From DAIDKA01 sp963708865 (lineage in GTDB: Bacteria; Pseudomonadota; Gammaproteobacteria; Steroidobacterales; Steroidobacteraceae): 64,000 nt of DNA. This document shows positions 47,408 to 56,959 of this stretch, piece after piece. The stretch spans positions 186,001-250,000 of the forward strand of contig CAVPUC010000001.1 in assembly GCA_963708865.1 (NCBI GenBank), given 5' to 3'. Position numbers and translations under genes: made by a program. Position 1 is the stretch's first letter; the number at the start of each line of letters is the position of its first letter. The notes below the pieces were generated by a model. That model searched no databases, was not told the DNA's origin, and saw nothing but the letters and a program-made list of their open reading frames with translations.

Positions 47408-48769
47408 TTAAGCCCTCGGGAACCCGGGCGGCATGCCGCCCTTGAGGGCGCCCAGCATGCGGCGCAGCTTCCCGCCCTTCATGCCCTTCATCATCCGCTG
47501 CATGTCCTGGAACTGCTTGAGCAGGCGGTTCACGTCCTGGACCTGCACCCCCGAGCCCTTGGCGATCCGCCGCCGGCGCGACCCGTCGATGACCGCCGGC
47601 AGCCGCCGCTCCCGGGGGGTCATGGAGTTGATGATGGCGATCTGACGGCGCACCTGCTGATCCCCGGCATCGGCCGAGACGGCGGCCCGCTGGGCGGCGG
47701 CACCGGGCAGCTTATCGAGCAGGGAGCTCACGCCGCCCATTTTCTGCAGCTGCTCCAACTGACTCTTCAGATCGGACATATCGAAGCCCTTGCCCGAGCT
47801 CATCTTGCGGGCCAGGCGTTCAGCCTCTCCCGCATCGACACTGCGCTGTACCTGTTCCACCAGCGCGACCACATCGCCCATCCCGAGGATGCGCGAGGCC
47901 ATGCGTTCCGGATCAAACGGCGTCAGGGCCTCGGTTTTTTCACCCGTTCCCAGAAACACGATCGGTTGACCGGTGATCTGGCGCACCGACAGGGCCGCAC
48001 CGCCGCGCGCATCGCCATCGGCCTTGGTGAGAATCACACCCGTCAGGTGCAATGCCGCGCTGAAGGCCTTGGCCGCGTTCAAGGCATCCTGGCCGGCCAT
48101 GGCATCGACCACGAACAGCCGCTCGGTCGCGGCGACGGCGGCATCGATGTCGCGGACCTCGTGCATCATCGCCTCATCGACGTGCAGGCGGCCGGCGGTG
48201 TCGACGATCAGCACATCGAACACACCGCGGCGCGCCTGCTCGAGCGCATCCGCCGCAATGTCACGCGGCGGCCGGGTGGCGTCGGCGGCAACGTAATCCG
48301 CACCCACCTGCTGTGCCAAACGCTCCAGCTGCAGCATGGCGGCCGGGCGGCGGACATCGGTGCTGACCAGCAGGACCCGCTTGCGCTGCGTTTCGATCAG
48401 CCAGCGCGCGAGTTTCGCGGCCGTGGTGGTCTTGCCGGCGCCCTGCAGGCCGGCCAGCAACACGACGATCGGGGGCTGTGCGCGCAGGCTGAACCCGGCA
48501 GCCGCCCCGCCCATCAGGGCCACCAGCTCCTTGTGGAGGATGCTGACGAATACCTGCCCCGGGGTGAGGCTCGAGGCGATTTCGGTCCCCAGCGCCTGCA
48601 CCTTGACCTGGTCGATGAACTGCTTGATGACCGGCAGCGCCACGTCGGCCTCGAGCAGGGCGACGCGCACTTCGCGCAGCACCTCGGCCACGTTGTCCTC
48701 GGTGATGCGCCCGCGCCCGCGCAGGGCGTCCACGGTGCGGCTGAGCCGCGATGTAAGACTGTCAAACAT
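47408..48769 (-). CDS. ffh: Signal recognition particle protein Ffh
   Basis: The SRP54 GTPase, 453 residues. The N domain is followed by the G domain with P-loop GLQGAGKTTTAAKLARWL, the DTAGRLHVDEAMM motif and TKADGDARGGAALS. The methionine-rich M domain binds the 4.5S RNA (ffs is at 9717-9829) and contains GSGVQVQDVNRLLKQFQDMQRMM. The start ATG overlaps the 3' end of the upstream tnpB reading frame by eight bases. Confidence 0.97.
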   Translation of the reverse strand: MFDSLTSRLSRTVDALRGRGRITEDNVAEVLREVRVALLEADVALPVIKQFIDQVKVQALGTEIASSLTPGQVFVSILHKELVALMGGAAAGFSLRAQPPIVVLLAGLQGAGKTTTAAKLARWLIETQRKRVLLVSTDVRRPAAMLQLERLAQQVGADYVAADATRPPRDIAADALEQARRGVFDVLIVDTAGRLHVDEAMMHEVRDIDAAVAATERLFVVDAMAGQDALNAAKAFSAALHLTGVILTKADGDARGGAALSVRQITGQPIVFLGTGEKTEALTPFDPERMASRILGMGDVVALVEQVQRSVDAGEAERLARKMSSGKGFDMSDLKSQLEQLQKMGGVSSLLDKLPGAAAQRAAVSADAGDQQVRRQIAIINSMTPRERRLPAVIDGSRRRRIAKGSGVQVQDVNRLLKQFQDMQRMMKGMKGGKLRRMLGALKGGMPPGFPRA

Positions 48770-49931
48770 GAGCCATTCCGGTGTTCATGCTGCCGGCCAG
48801 GCTGATTCCTGTCTCGCACACGCGATAAGCGCGGCTCGGCGGAATCTGCCAGGACGATTGCCCGTTCCCGCGCATGGAGGTCCGACACCTGGACCCGATC
48901 AGGATATTCCGGGCCGCATTTATGTCCCGGTCATGCAACTCACCACAGTTGCCGCATACCCATGACCTTACAATCAGCCCATTGACCCCCCGCGGACCAC
49001 TCAAGGCTCCGCAAGCGGAACAGGCGACGCTGGTGTTTCGCTCGCTGACGACTTCAAAGCCCCTGGCGGCCTGCTGGCTCTTGTACTTCAGGAAACTCTT
49101 AAGCATGCCCCACCCCGAATCCAGCACGGACTTCGCCATCCGTGTCTTAATGAGGCTAGGGCTGCTGATGTCGCCGACGACAATGTACTGATACCGATCG
49201 ACGATCCTCCGTGCGAACTTATGCAAGGCATCGGCCCGACACCGGGCGGCCTTTCGGTGAATGCGCTTGGCTTGGCGCTTGTGCCCACGACGCTGGGCTT
49301 GGCCCAGCGTCGGGGCCAGTTTGTGTGTCCAACGGCCGGCGACCAGCCGATCTGCGTCACTCGTAACCGCAATGTCCTTCAATCCCAGATCGATACCGAC
49401 AGCCTCGTACATTGCAACGGACTCTTTAACTCCCACTTTGATCGGCAGGCACAACCACCAGTCCCCGACCGCGTCTTGGGCAAAGCAGCCGGCCTGCCAC
49501 TTTACGCCGTCCAGCTTTTCCGTCTCGAATACCCTAAAGCCTTTGCCCGCGAAACGCAGACAAACGCCTTTTCGCTTAATACTTGCCGCCTTAAATGGGA
49601 TCCACCCCAGAGAGCGCCTTGGACCATGGCTAACCCGCCAGCGCAACTTCAGCCGCTGAACGGCTTGGCGTTTCTGCGCGTAATGCGTGCAGATCGACTG
49701 AATCGTCTCCGCACCAATTTTGTCAAAATACCGGCTAGAGCCGGCCGTCAGATTGCAAAGGTCAAAGCCGGACAGCCACTTGCGTTTGGAATCCGAGCGT
49801 GTTGCCGTGTTCAGGCTGATTTCATTGCAGTAATTGAAGACCTCGTTCACTTCTGCCGCAGCGGCATTGAGCCACCCGTAAGTTTCCCGACGAACCTTCA
49901 AACGAAGAGTGCGTAAGAATAGGCTTCGCAT
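48762..49931 (-). CDS. tnpB: TnpB-family RNA-guided nuclease, lone IS200/IS605-type orfB
   Basis: A 389-residue TnpB without a tnpA partner. The N-terminal helical/OB part includes NEVFNYCNEIS and the family signature around LRWRVSHGPRRSLGWIPFK. The RuvC-like domain has RuvC-I GIDLGLKDIA (D181), a zinc finger with C304, C307, C326 and C329, and RuvC-III HDRDINAARNI. At RuvC-II the canonical Glu of VxEDL is Gly (IVVGDISS, G253), followed by the conserved MAKSVLDSGWGMLK. A Glu at 297 (SERNTS) could be a relocated catalytic residue. The last residues, GMAHV, are encoded by bases overlapping the ffh start, so the true end of the mobile element must lie before that. Clear hairpin ends or a guide RNA scaffold were not resolved by eye. 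Confidence 0.9.
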   Translation of the reverse strand: MRSLFLRTLRLKVRRETYGWLNAAAAEVNEVFNYCNEISLNTATRSDSKRKWLSGFDLCNLTAGSSRYFDKIGAETIQSICTHYAQKRQAVQRLKLRWRVSHGPRRSLGWIPFKAASIKRKGVCLRFAGKGFRVFETEKLDGVKWQAGCFAQDAVGDWWLCLPIKVGVKESVAMYEAVGIDLGLKDIAVTSDADRLVAGRWTHKLAPTLGQAQRRGHKRQAKRIHRKAARCRADALHKFARRIVDRYQYIVVGDISSPSLIKTRMAKSVLDSGWGMLKSFLKYKSQQAARGFEVVSERNTSVACSACGALSGPRGVNGLIVRSWVCGNCGELHDRDINAARNILIGSRCRTSMRGNGQSSWQIPPSRAYRVCETGISLAGSMNTGMAHV

Positions 49932-50058
49932 GGGCGTATTATCACTCTTGACGGCCGTTCCTGCCTCACTTCGTTACAAGATTTTCTGCGTGCCGCGCTA
50001 TCTGTGTCACTTCACAGCACGACTGGAAGGGCCGCATGGCCTAAGGAGATGAGCTGAA

Positions 50059-51325
50059 TTGAACGACGCCCGACTGCTGCTGTTGCTGCTGGTCCTGCTT
50101 GCCATCATCGCCTTCTCCTCGGGCACCGAAGTGGCGATGCTGTCCGTGAACCGCTATCGACTGCGGCATCGGGCGAAATCGGGCCAGCGCGCGGCCCGGC
50201 TGCTCGAGAAGCTGATGCAGCGCCCGGACGACTGGCTGGGCGTCAATCTCGTCATCCTGGCCGCCGCCAGTGTCTTCGCCTCCCAGACCGCCACCATCCT
50301 CGCGCAGCGCTCCGGATGGCATCTCGCGGTGCCGGTGGCCGGCGCCATCCTGACCATTGTCATGATCGTGTTCGGGGAGCTTGCGCCGAAGATCTTCGGC
50401 GCGACCTACGCCGAGCGCGTGGCACTCGAGTTCAGCCTATATCTACAGCGCGCTCGTGGTGGTGGCCCGGCCGATCCTGTGGGTGACCAGCCGTTGCGCC
50501 TATGGCTTCCTGCGTCTATTCGGCGTGGTGCGCTCCCGCCGGGACGCCCAATCGCTCAGTGCCGATGAGCTGCGCATGGTGGTCGCCGAGGCCGGACCGC
50601 TGGTGCCGGCGCGCCACCGCCAGATGCTGCTGTCGATCCTTGATCTGGGCCGCATCACCGTCAACGACATCATGATCCCGCGCCAGGAGATCACCGGCAT
50701 CGATGTCACCGCCTCGTGGGAGGACATCCTCGACCAGTTGCGTCAGACCCTGCACACCCGACTACCGGTGTACGAGGGGGAACTGGACAACATCCTGGGT
50801 GTGCTGCACATGAAACGCATCGTGCAGGAGCTCGCCCGTGAAAGTCTGACGCGCGAACGCCTGATTGAAATCGCGCGCAGCCGCGAGCCGTACTTCGTGC
50901 CGGAGGGCACGCCGCTCACCCTGCAGCTGACCAACTTCCAGCGCAATCAGCGGCGCTTCGCCTTCGTGGTCAACGAGTACGGCGACATCGATGGCCTGGT
51001 GACACTGGAGGATATCCTCGAGGAGATCGTCGGTGAGTTCACCACCGACACCGCGACCATCGCGCACAAGGACGTGCACGTCGAGAAGCCCGGCGTCTTC
51101 ATTCTCAACGCCGGTGCCACGGTGCGCGCCTTGAATCGCGCGCTGCAATGGCACTTGCCGACCGATGGGCCCAAGACCATCAACGGCCTGCTGCTCGAAC
51201 AACTGGAGACCATCCCGCAGCCGGGTACGGCCCTGAAAGTGGGCGATTATCTTTTCGAGGTGCTGCAGATCGCGGACAACGCCATCCGCACGGTGCGGGC
51301 GCAGGTGAGCAGCAAGCCGGCTTAG
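50059..51325 (+). CDS. HlyC/CorC-family transporter (YfjD-like), one-base frameshift
   Basis: A membrane protein of about 421 residues related to YfjD/CorB, implicated in magnesium or cobalt transport. The N-terminal DUF21/CNNM membrane domain includes LLLLLVLLAIIAFSSGTEVAML and VMIVFGELAPKIFGATYAERVA. Near 50443 an extra A shifts the frame. Skipping it restores FAYIYSALVVVARPILWV. Then come two CBS domains (DIMIPRQEITGIDVT; FVVNEYGDIDGLVTLEDILEEIVGEF) and the CorC_HlyC domain. The start is a TTG preceded by AAGGAG at a good distance. In E. coli yfjD lies downstream of ypjD next to ffh; ypjD is missing here. Confidence 0.88.
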
Positions 51326-52677
51326 GAGAACGCGAGTGTCACCGCAGCATCCACCCGCGACACGGGGATCACCTCGAGTCCCGCGATGGGTTTGCGCGGC
51401 GCGTTCTCCCGCGCGACGATCACGCGCTCGAAGCCCTGCTTCTGCGCCTCCTTCAACCGCTCCTCGCCATAGGCCACGGGCCGCACCTCGCCGGTGAGGC
51501 CGATCTCCCCGAATACGGCTAGCTGTCTGGGCAGCGCCTTGTCGTTCAGGCTCGAGGCCAGCGCCAGCACCACGGGCAAATCCCAGCCGGTCTCGGTGAT
51601 CTGCATGCCGCCCACCACGTTCACGAAGACATCGTGCTCCTGCAACGACAGGCCGGCGTGCCGGTTCATCACCGCGAGCAGCATCGCGACACGGTTGGCA
51701 TCCAGGCCCTGCGCGATGCGCCGCGGCGCACCGAAGCGCATGCGATCCACCAGCGCCTGCAGTTCGATCAGCAGCGGCCGGCCGCCTTCGCGGGCCACCG
51801 TGACAACGCTGCCCGCGGCAGGCTGCGGATCGCGTGCCAGAAAAATGGCGGCGGGATTGCGGACTTCGGCAAGGCCGCCGCCGGTCATGGCGAAAAACCC
51901 CAGCTCCTGGGCCGCGCCGAAGCGATTCTTGACCGCCCGCACGATGCGAAAGCGGCTGCCGGCCTCACTTTCGAAATACAGCACCGTATCGACCAGATGC
52001 TCGAGCACACGCGGTCCCGCAATCGCGCCCTCCTTGGTGACATGTCCCACGATCATCACCGCGGTGGCGGTCGCTTTCGCGAAGCGCACGAGCGCTGCGG
52101 TACACTCTCGCAGCTGCGTGATCGCACCGGCGCTCGCGCCCACCTCACCGCAGGACAGCGTCTGGATCGAATCGACCACCAGCAGGCCGGCGCGCTGCGC
52201 GCCGGCATGGTCGAGGATGGTGGCGAGGTCACTCTCAGCCACCAGGCTCACTCCCGGGGCCCGCAGCTGCAGGCGCTCGGCGCGCAGGCCAATCTGCGCG
52301 ACCGACTCCTCGCCGCTCGCGTACAGCACCGGGTGACTCGCGCTGGCGGCCGCGGCCGCCTGCAGCAGCAGCGTGGATTTGCCGATGCCCGGATCCCCGC
52401 CCAGCAAGGTGACGGAGCCGGGCACCAGACCGCCACCCAGCACCCGATCCAACTCTGAAAGCCCAGTGGACAGCCGCAGCGTCGCGCCGGGCGCCGCGCT
52501 GCCCAAGGCCTGCGGCGCAAGGGCGCCGAAACCGCCGGCGGCAGGACCACGCCCGGCGGGACGTGGCGCATCGCGCCGCACCAGCGTATTCCACTCACCG
52601 CAGGCCGGACATTGGCCGACCCACTTGGGGGACGGGGCCTCGCAGGCGGTACAAAAGAATGCTATCGAGGACTTCAT
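51322..52677 (-). CDS. radA: DNA repair protein RadA
   Basis: A RecA-like ATPase for processing recombination branches, about 451 residues. The N-terminal zinc finger is FCTACEAPSPKWVGQCPACGEW. Walker A is GGDPGIGKSTLLLQ, the RadA-specific KNRFGAAQELGFFAM motif is present, and a C-terminal Lon-like domain includes VFVNVVGGMQITETGWDLPVVLAL. The start at 52677 (MKSSIAFFCTACE) puts the finger at the N-terminus as in the family. Convergent with the CorC-like gene. Confidence 0.95.
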   Translation of the reverse strand: MKSSIAFFCTACEAPSPKWVGQCPACGEWNTLVRRDAPRPAGRGPAAGGFGALAPQALGSAAPGATLRLSTGLSELDRVLGGGLVPGSVTLLGGDPGIGKSTLLLQAAAAASASHPVLYASGEESVAQIGLRAERLQLRAPGVSLVAESDLATILDHAGAQRAGLLVVDSIQTLSCGEVGASAGAITQLRECTAALVRFAKATATAVMIVGHVTKEGAIAGPRVLEHLVDTVLYFESEAGSRFRIVRAVKNRFGAAQELGFFAMTGGGLAEVRNPAAIFLARDPQPAAGSVVTVAREGGRPLLIELQALVDRMRFGAPRRIAQGLDANRVAMLLAVMNRHAGLSLQEHDVFVNVVGGMQITETGWDLPVVLALASSLNDKALPRQLAVFGEIGLTGEVRPVAYGEERLKEAQKQGFERVIVARENAPRKPIAGLEVIPVSRVDAAVTLAFS

Positions 52678-52903
52678 GGCCGCCTGCGATGCCCCAAAAG
52701 AGCACCGGTTTGTGATTAGACACTCGGACTGTGGGGCGGACAATGCTAGCTTATGCAGCTTCAAAGCGAGCAGCGGTCAGGCTCAGGCTGGGCGCTGCCA
52801 TAAGAGGAACAGGTCTTGTCGAAATCTTCAGCTCGGATTCGAGCGGTAAGCAAAGCGTGACGGCCGTCACACTTTCTACCCCGCTTTGCAGGCAGGCAGA
52901 GCG

Positions 52904-53728
52904 ATGAGTCTGCGCGGCAAGTTGCGTTTTGTCGGCCAAACCGACACCGGCAAGGTCCGGGAACACAACGAGGACACGATCGCCTTCGATTCGGATATCG
53001 GACTGCTGGTGCTGGCGGATGGCATGGGCGGTTACAACGCCGGTGAGGTGGCCAGCGGCATCGCCGTGAAGACCATCGTCAATCTGGTGCGTGAGTCGGT
53101 CGAGCGCGAGGACCTGAGAATCCCGGATCAGGCCACCGGCATGTCCCGTGCGAGCATCATCCTGCGCGATGCCATTCATCGCGCCAACAAGATCATCTAT
53201 CAGACCGCGCGTGCGCAGCCCCAGTGCGAGGGCATGGGCACGACCGTGGTCAGCGCCTTGATGTTTGACAACAAGATCGCGGTGGCGCATGTCGGGGACT
53301 CGCGCATGTACCGCCTGCGCAATGACAAGTTCGAACAGGTCACCATGGACCACTCGCTCTTGCAGGAGCTGGTGGATCGGGGTTTCTACTCTCCCGAGGA
53401 AGCCCAGCGGGCCGCCAATAAGAACTATGTCACCCGCGCGCTCGGGGTCGAGCCGACCGTGGAGGTTGAGATTCAGGAAGTCCCGACACAAAAGGGCGAC
53501 TTTTATGTCCTGTGTTCGGACGGCTTGTCCGACATGGTGGAAGATGACGATATTCACTTAACGATCAGCACCTTTGGTGCTAATCTTGAGACTGTTGCTA
53601 AGCAGTTGATTCAGTTGAGTAATGACAATGGAGGTCGTGATAACGTCTCCGTGGTCATGGCGCACGTGGCCGAGAATTTCCCCGCCAACAAAGGGGTTCT
53701 CGACCGAATCCTGGGCTGGCTGGGCTGA
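52904..53728 (+). CDS. PP2C-family serine/threonine phosphatase
   Basis: A bacterial PP2C (PrpC/Stp-like) of 274 residues. Metal and catalytic motifs appear in order: VREHNEDTIAF, LVLADGMGGYNAGE, GMGTTVVSAL, AHVGDSRMYRL, LCSDGLSDMVE and GGRDNVSVVMAH. The ATG at 52904 is chosen; the upstream TTG at 52886 is possible. It precedes an FHA-domain gene by 20 bases, a common pairing in Ser/Thr phosphorylation systems, yet no kinase is visible in the window. Confidence 0.92.
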   Translation: MSLRGKLRFVGQTDTGKVREHNEDTIAFDSDIGLLVLADGMGGYNAGEVASGIAVKTIVNLVRESVEREDLRIPDQATGMSRASIILRDAIHRANKIIYQTARAQPQCEGMGTTVVSALMFDNKIAVAHVGDSRMYRLRNDKFEQVTMDHSLLQELVDRGFYSPEEAQRAANKNYVTRALGVEPTVEVEIQEVPTQKGDFYVLCSDGLSDMVEDDDIHLTISTFGANLETVAKQLIQLSNDNGGRDNVSVVMAHVAENFPANKGVLDRILGWLG

Positions 53729-53748
53729 ACCTTCGTTAAGAGGCACGC

Positions 53749-54459
53749 ATGGCAAGGTTGATACTTAGCTTGGATAGCCAGGTGATGGCGGAATACAACA
53801 TGAACAAGGAGCGGTACACGATTGGCCGTCTCCCTGACAATGACATCCGCATCGACAACGGCGCGGTCAGCGGCCATCACTCCCTGATCATCAATATCCT
53901 CAATGACTCCTTCCTTGAGGACCTGAACAGCACCAACGGCACCTACGTCAACGGCAAGCTCATCAAGAAGCATGCCCTGCAGCACGGCGATGTGATCACG
54001 GTCGGCCATCATCAGCTGCGGTTCGCCGAGGACGATGAGGCGCAGGACGAATTCGAAAAGACGATGGTGATCCAGCCCTCGCAGCGCCCCGTCGACAAGA
54101 TCCGTCACGTGCGCGAGGCGGTCACCAATGCCGCACCCGATGTCTCCGCCACCGCCACGCGCAAGGCGTTGGGCAACGGCGCGCAGGTCAAGAAGGCCAA
54201 GCTACAGGTACTGTCGGGCGCTTTCGCCGGCCGCGAATTGGAGCTGAACAAGGCGCTGACGACCCTCGGACGCCCGGGCGTTCAGGTCGCCGCCATCACC
54301 CACCGCCAGGATGGCTATTTCATCGTCCACGTGGACAGCGAAAAACCCAATGACTACCCGCTGCTCAACGGCAATCCGATCGGGGCGCAGGCCACCCGGC
54401 TCAATGACAACGATGTCATCCAGCTGGCGGGCGTGAAGATGGGGTTCTTCGAGGGCTAG
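53749..54459 (+). CDS. FHA-domain protein, probably with a second degenerate FHA
   Basis: A 236-residue cytosolic protein. The N-terminal FHA domain shows the phosphothreonine-binding pattern YTIGRLPDNDIRIDNGAVSGHHS and DLNSTNGTYVNGK. After a linker, the C-terminal half repeats an FHA-like layout (ELNKALTTLGRPGVQ, LLNGNPIG, DNDVIQLAGVKMGF) but lacks the conserved Ser-x-x-His, so it probably does not bind phosphopeptides. It is likely cotranscribed with the PP2C gene and ends flush against convergent alr. Confidence 0.88.
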   Translation: MARLILSLDSQVMAEYNMNKERYTIGRLPDNDIRIDNGAVSGHHSLIINILNDSFLEDLNSTNGTYVNGKLIKKHALQHGDVITVGHHQLRFAEDDEAQDEFEKTMVIQPSQRPVDKIRHVREAVTNAAPDVSATATRKALGNGAQVKKAKLQVLSGAFAGRELELNKALTTLGRPGVQVAAITHRQDGYFIVHVDSEKPNDYPLLNGNPIGAQATRLNDNDVIQLAGVKMGFFEG

Positions 54460-55536
54460 TCAGATCGCCTCGTGCGGCACGCGCTGGCGCACGCCGCAGA
54501 GCATTTCATAGGACACGGTGCCGGCCTGGGCGGCGATCTCCTCCACGGGCAATCCCGGCCCCCATAGCAGGCAGCGTGTGCCCACGTGGGGTTCCGGCAG
54601 ATCCGTCACATCCACCGCGATCATGTCCATGGACACCCGGCCCACGAGCGGCGCGCGCCGGCCTTCGATCATTATCGGCGTCCCGCCCTTGAGGCTGCGC
54701 AGCAGGCCATCGCCATAGCCGCCGGCAATAATCGCGATCCGCGAATCACGGCCGGCGGTCCAGGCACCCCCGTAGCCCACCGACTCGCCGCGCGGCACCC
54801 AGCGCAGGCCGATGACGGAGGACTCCAGGGTCATGACCGGTCTGAGCCCCAGCTCATCGCCGCGGACCTGCCCAAAGGGCGAGACCCCATAGAGCGCGAG
54901 TCCCGGCCGCACCCAGTCCCCGGCGGCATCCGCCCAACCGAAGATGCCGGCGGAATTACCGATGCTGGTGGCAAGGCCCAGCGACCCGGTCACGGCCCGG
55001 AAGCGCCGCAGCTGCTCCGAAGTGGCCGCTGCATCGCGATCGTCGGCGCGCGCAAGGTGGGTCAGCACGCGGATCTCGCGCAGCGGCGTCTTCAGCGCGC
55101 GCAGGCGCGCGAGCGCCGCGGCAAACTCTTCGGGTCGGAAACCCAGCCGATTGATGCCGGTATCAATCTTCACCCACGCGGTCAGACGGAATGACCCGCG
55201 AAACTCCTCCAGCAGTTTCAGCTGCAGGGGATCATGCACCACGACCTCGAAGCGGTGCACGGCCGCCTCGATCAACTGCTCGGCGCTGAACACGCCCTCA
55301 AGCAAAATGATGGAGCGGGTGATGCCGGCCTCGCGCAGCATGATGCCCTCATCCAGGCGCGCGACGGCGAAGGCATCGGCCTGCGGCAGGCCCACTGCCG
55401 TCATGATCAGTCCATGTCCGTAGGCATTGGCCTTCACCACGGCCATGACCTTTGATCCGGGCGCTCGGGCGCGAACGGTTTCCAGATTGTCGCGCAGCGC
55501 AGCGGTGTCAATCACCGCGCGAATCAGCGGTGTCAC
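54460..55536 (-). CDS. alr: Alanine racemase
   Basis: A PLP enzyme supplying D-alanine for peptidoglycan, 358 residues. The Schiff-base lysine is in VMAVVKANAYGHG near residue 34 and the second catalytic base Tyr in GESVGYGGAWTA. The C-terminal beta domain includes GRVSMDMIAVDVTDLP. The start overlaps the dnaB stop by four bases, giving the common dnaB-alr pair. Confidence 0.95.
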   Translation of the reverse strand: MTPLIRAVIDTAALRDNLETVRARAPGSKVMAVVKANAYGHGLIMTAVGLPQADAFAVARLDEGIMLREAGITRSIILLEGVFSAEQLIEAAVHRFEVVVHDPLQLKLLEEFRGSFRLTAWVKIDTGINRLGFRPEEFAAALARLRALKTPLREIRVLTHLARADDRDAAATSEQLRRFRAVTGSLGLATSIGNSAGIFGWADAAGDWVRPGLALYGVSPFGQVRGDELGLRPVMTLESSVIGLRWVPRGESVGYGGAWTAGRDSRIAIIAGGYGDGLLRSLKGGTPIMIEGRRAPLVGRVSMDMIAVDVTDLPEPHVGTRCLLWGPGLPVEEIAAQAGTVSYEMLCGVRQRVPHEAI

Positions 55537-56936
55537 CGCAGGATGCCCTCGGCGTACGAATCCGGCGCGTAATTCGCGAAGCGTGTGTACTGCCCCTGGA
55601 AGGTGAGCAGGAAAGTACCGATCTCACCGTTGCGATGCTTGACCAGCTCGATCTCCGCGATGCCTTTTTTCGTGGTGTTTTTGTCGTATACCTCATCGCG
55701 ATAGATGAGCAGGATCATGTCTGCGTCCTGCTCAATGCTACCGCTCTCGCGAAGATCCGACATCACTGGCTTCTTGTGTTCGCGCGATTCCACGCTGCGA
55801 TTTAATTGCGACAACGCAATTACCGGCACGGAAAGTTCCTTGGCGAGCACCTTCAAGCCGCGCGAGATTTCGGCGATTTCCGTCGCGCGATTTTCCTTGT
55901 TGCCCGGTACCTGCATCAGCTGCAGGTAGTCGATCACCACCAGACCCAATCCATGCTCGCGCTTCAAACGCCGTGCGCGTGCACGCAAATCCGTGGGCGT
56001 CAGGGCCGGGGTCTCATCAATGAAGATCTTGGCTTCCGACAATTGGCTGGTCGCACCCGTGATGCGCGCCCAGTCTTCATCCGCGATGCGTCCGGAGCGC
56101 AAACTGCTCAGCGGCACACCGCCGATGGAAGCCAGCATGCGGGTGATGATCTGTTCGGAAGGCATCTCCAGGCTGAAGATGGCCACCGGCGCGCGGATGT
56201 TGGGATTGATCGCCGCGTACTCGGCCATATTCACGGCGAGCGTCGATTTGCCCATGGAGGGGCGGCCGGCGATGATGACCAGATCTCCGGGACGCAGGCC
56301 GCCGGTCATCTTGTCGAAATCGGTAAAGCCGGTGGCGAGGCCGCGCAGCGCACCGGGATTGCTGTGCCACTCATCGATCTGATCGATGACCGCGGGCAGC
56401 ATTTCGGCGACCGAGCGCGCGCCGCCGCCCGCCCGTGCACCCGCTTCGGCAATCGCGAATACGCCCTGCTCGGCCAGGTCCACCAGCTCGCGCGCGGTCT
56501 CGCCATCGGTGTTGTAGGCCGAGGCCGCGATATCGGTGCCGACCTTGATCAGCTGCCGCAGCATCGAGCGCTCATGCACGATCTCGGCATAGGCGCGCAC
56601 ATTGGCGGCGGTGGGCGTATCGCGGGCGAGCGTGCCCAGGTAGGCGAGGCCCCCTACATCGGCGAGCTGGCCATGGCGCTCAAGGTGCTCGGATACGGTG
56701 ACGGCATCGGTGGGCTTCTGGTTGGTCGCCAGCGCCCGGATCGCATCGAAGATGGTGCGGTGATCGGGGCGGTAGAAATCCTCCGCCCGGACCACGTCGG
56801 AGACGTTGAACCAGGCGGCGGCATCGAGCAGCAGGCCGCCGAGTACCGCCTGTTCCGCCTCCAACGAATGCGGGGGCGTGCGGACATCGGCGACCTCACG
56901 GCGTTCGTCGCGGCTCGATTTGGCCATGCCAGCCAT
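55533..56936 (-). CDS. dnaB: Replicative DNA helicase DnaB
   Basis: The hexameric replication-fork helicase, 467 residues. The N-terminal domain begins PPHSLEAEQAVLGGLLLD. The RecA-like C-terminal domain has Walker A IAGRPSMGKSTLAVNMA, Walker B LVVIDYLQLMQ and ALSQLNRSVESREHKKPVMSDLRESGSIEQDADMILLIYRDEVY in order. No intein is seen. It lies downstream of rplI in the rpsF-rpsR-rplI-dnaB-alr series. Confidence 0.97.
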   Translation of the reverse strand: MAGMAKSSRDERREVADVRTPPHSLEAEQAVLGGLLLDAAAWFNVSDVVRAEDFYRPDHRTIFDAIRALATNQKPTDAVTVSEHLERHGQLADVGGLAYLGTLARDTPTAANVRAYAEIVHERSMLRQLIKVGTDIAASAYNTDGETARELVDLAEQGVFAIAEAGARAGGGARSVAEMLPAVIDQIDEWHSNPGALRGLATGFTDFDKMTGGLRPGDLVIIAGRPSMGKSTLAVNMAEYAAINPNIRAPVAIFSLEMPSEQIITRMLASIGGVPLSSLRSGRIADEDWARITGATSQLSEAKIFIDETPALTPTDLRARARRLKREHGLGLVVIDYLQLMQVPGNKENRATEIAEISRGLKVLAKELSVPVIALSQLNRSVESREHKKPVMSDLRESGSIEQDADMILLIYRDEVYDKNTTKKGIAEIELVKHRNGEIGTFLLTFQGQYTRFANYAPDSYAEGILR

Positions 56937-56959
56937 TTGGTGCGCGACCTCCCGTGCAG

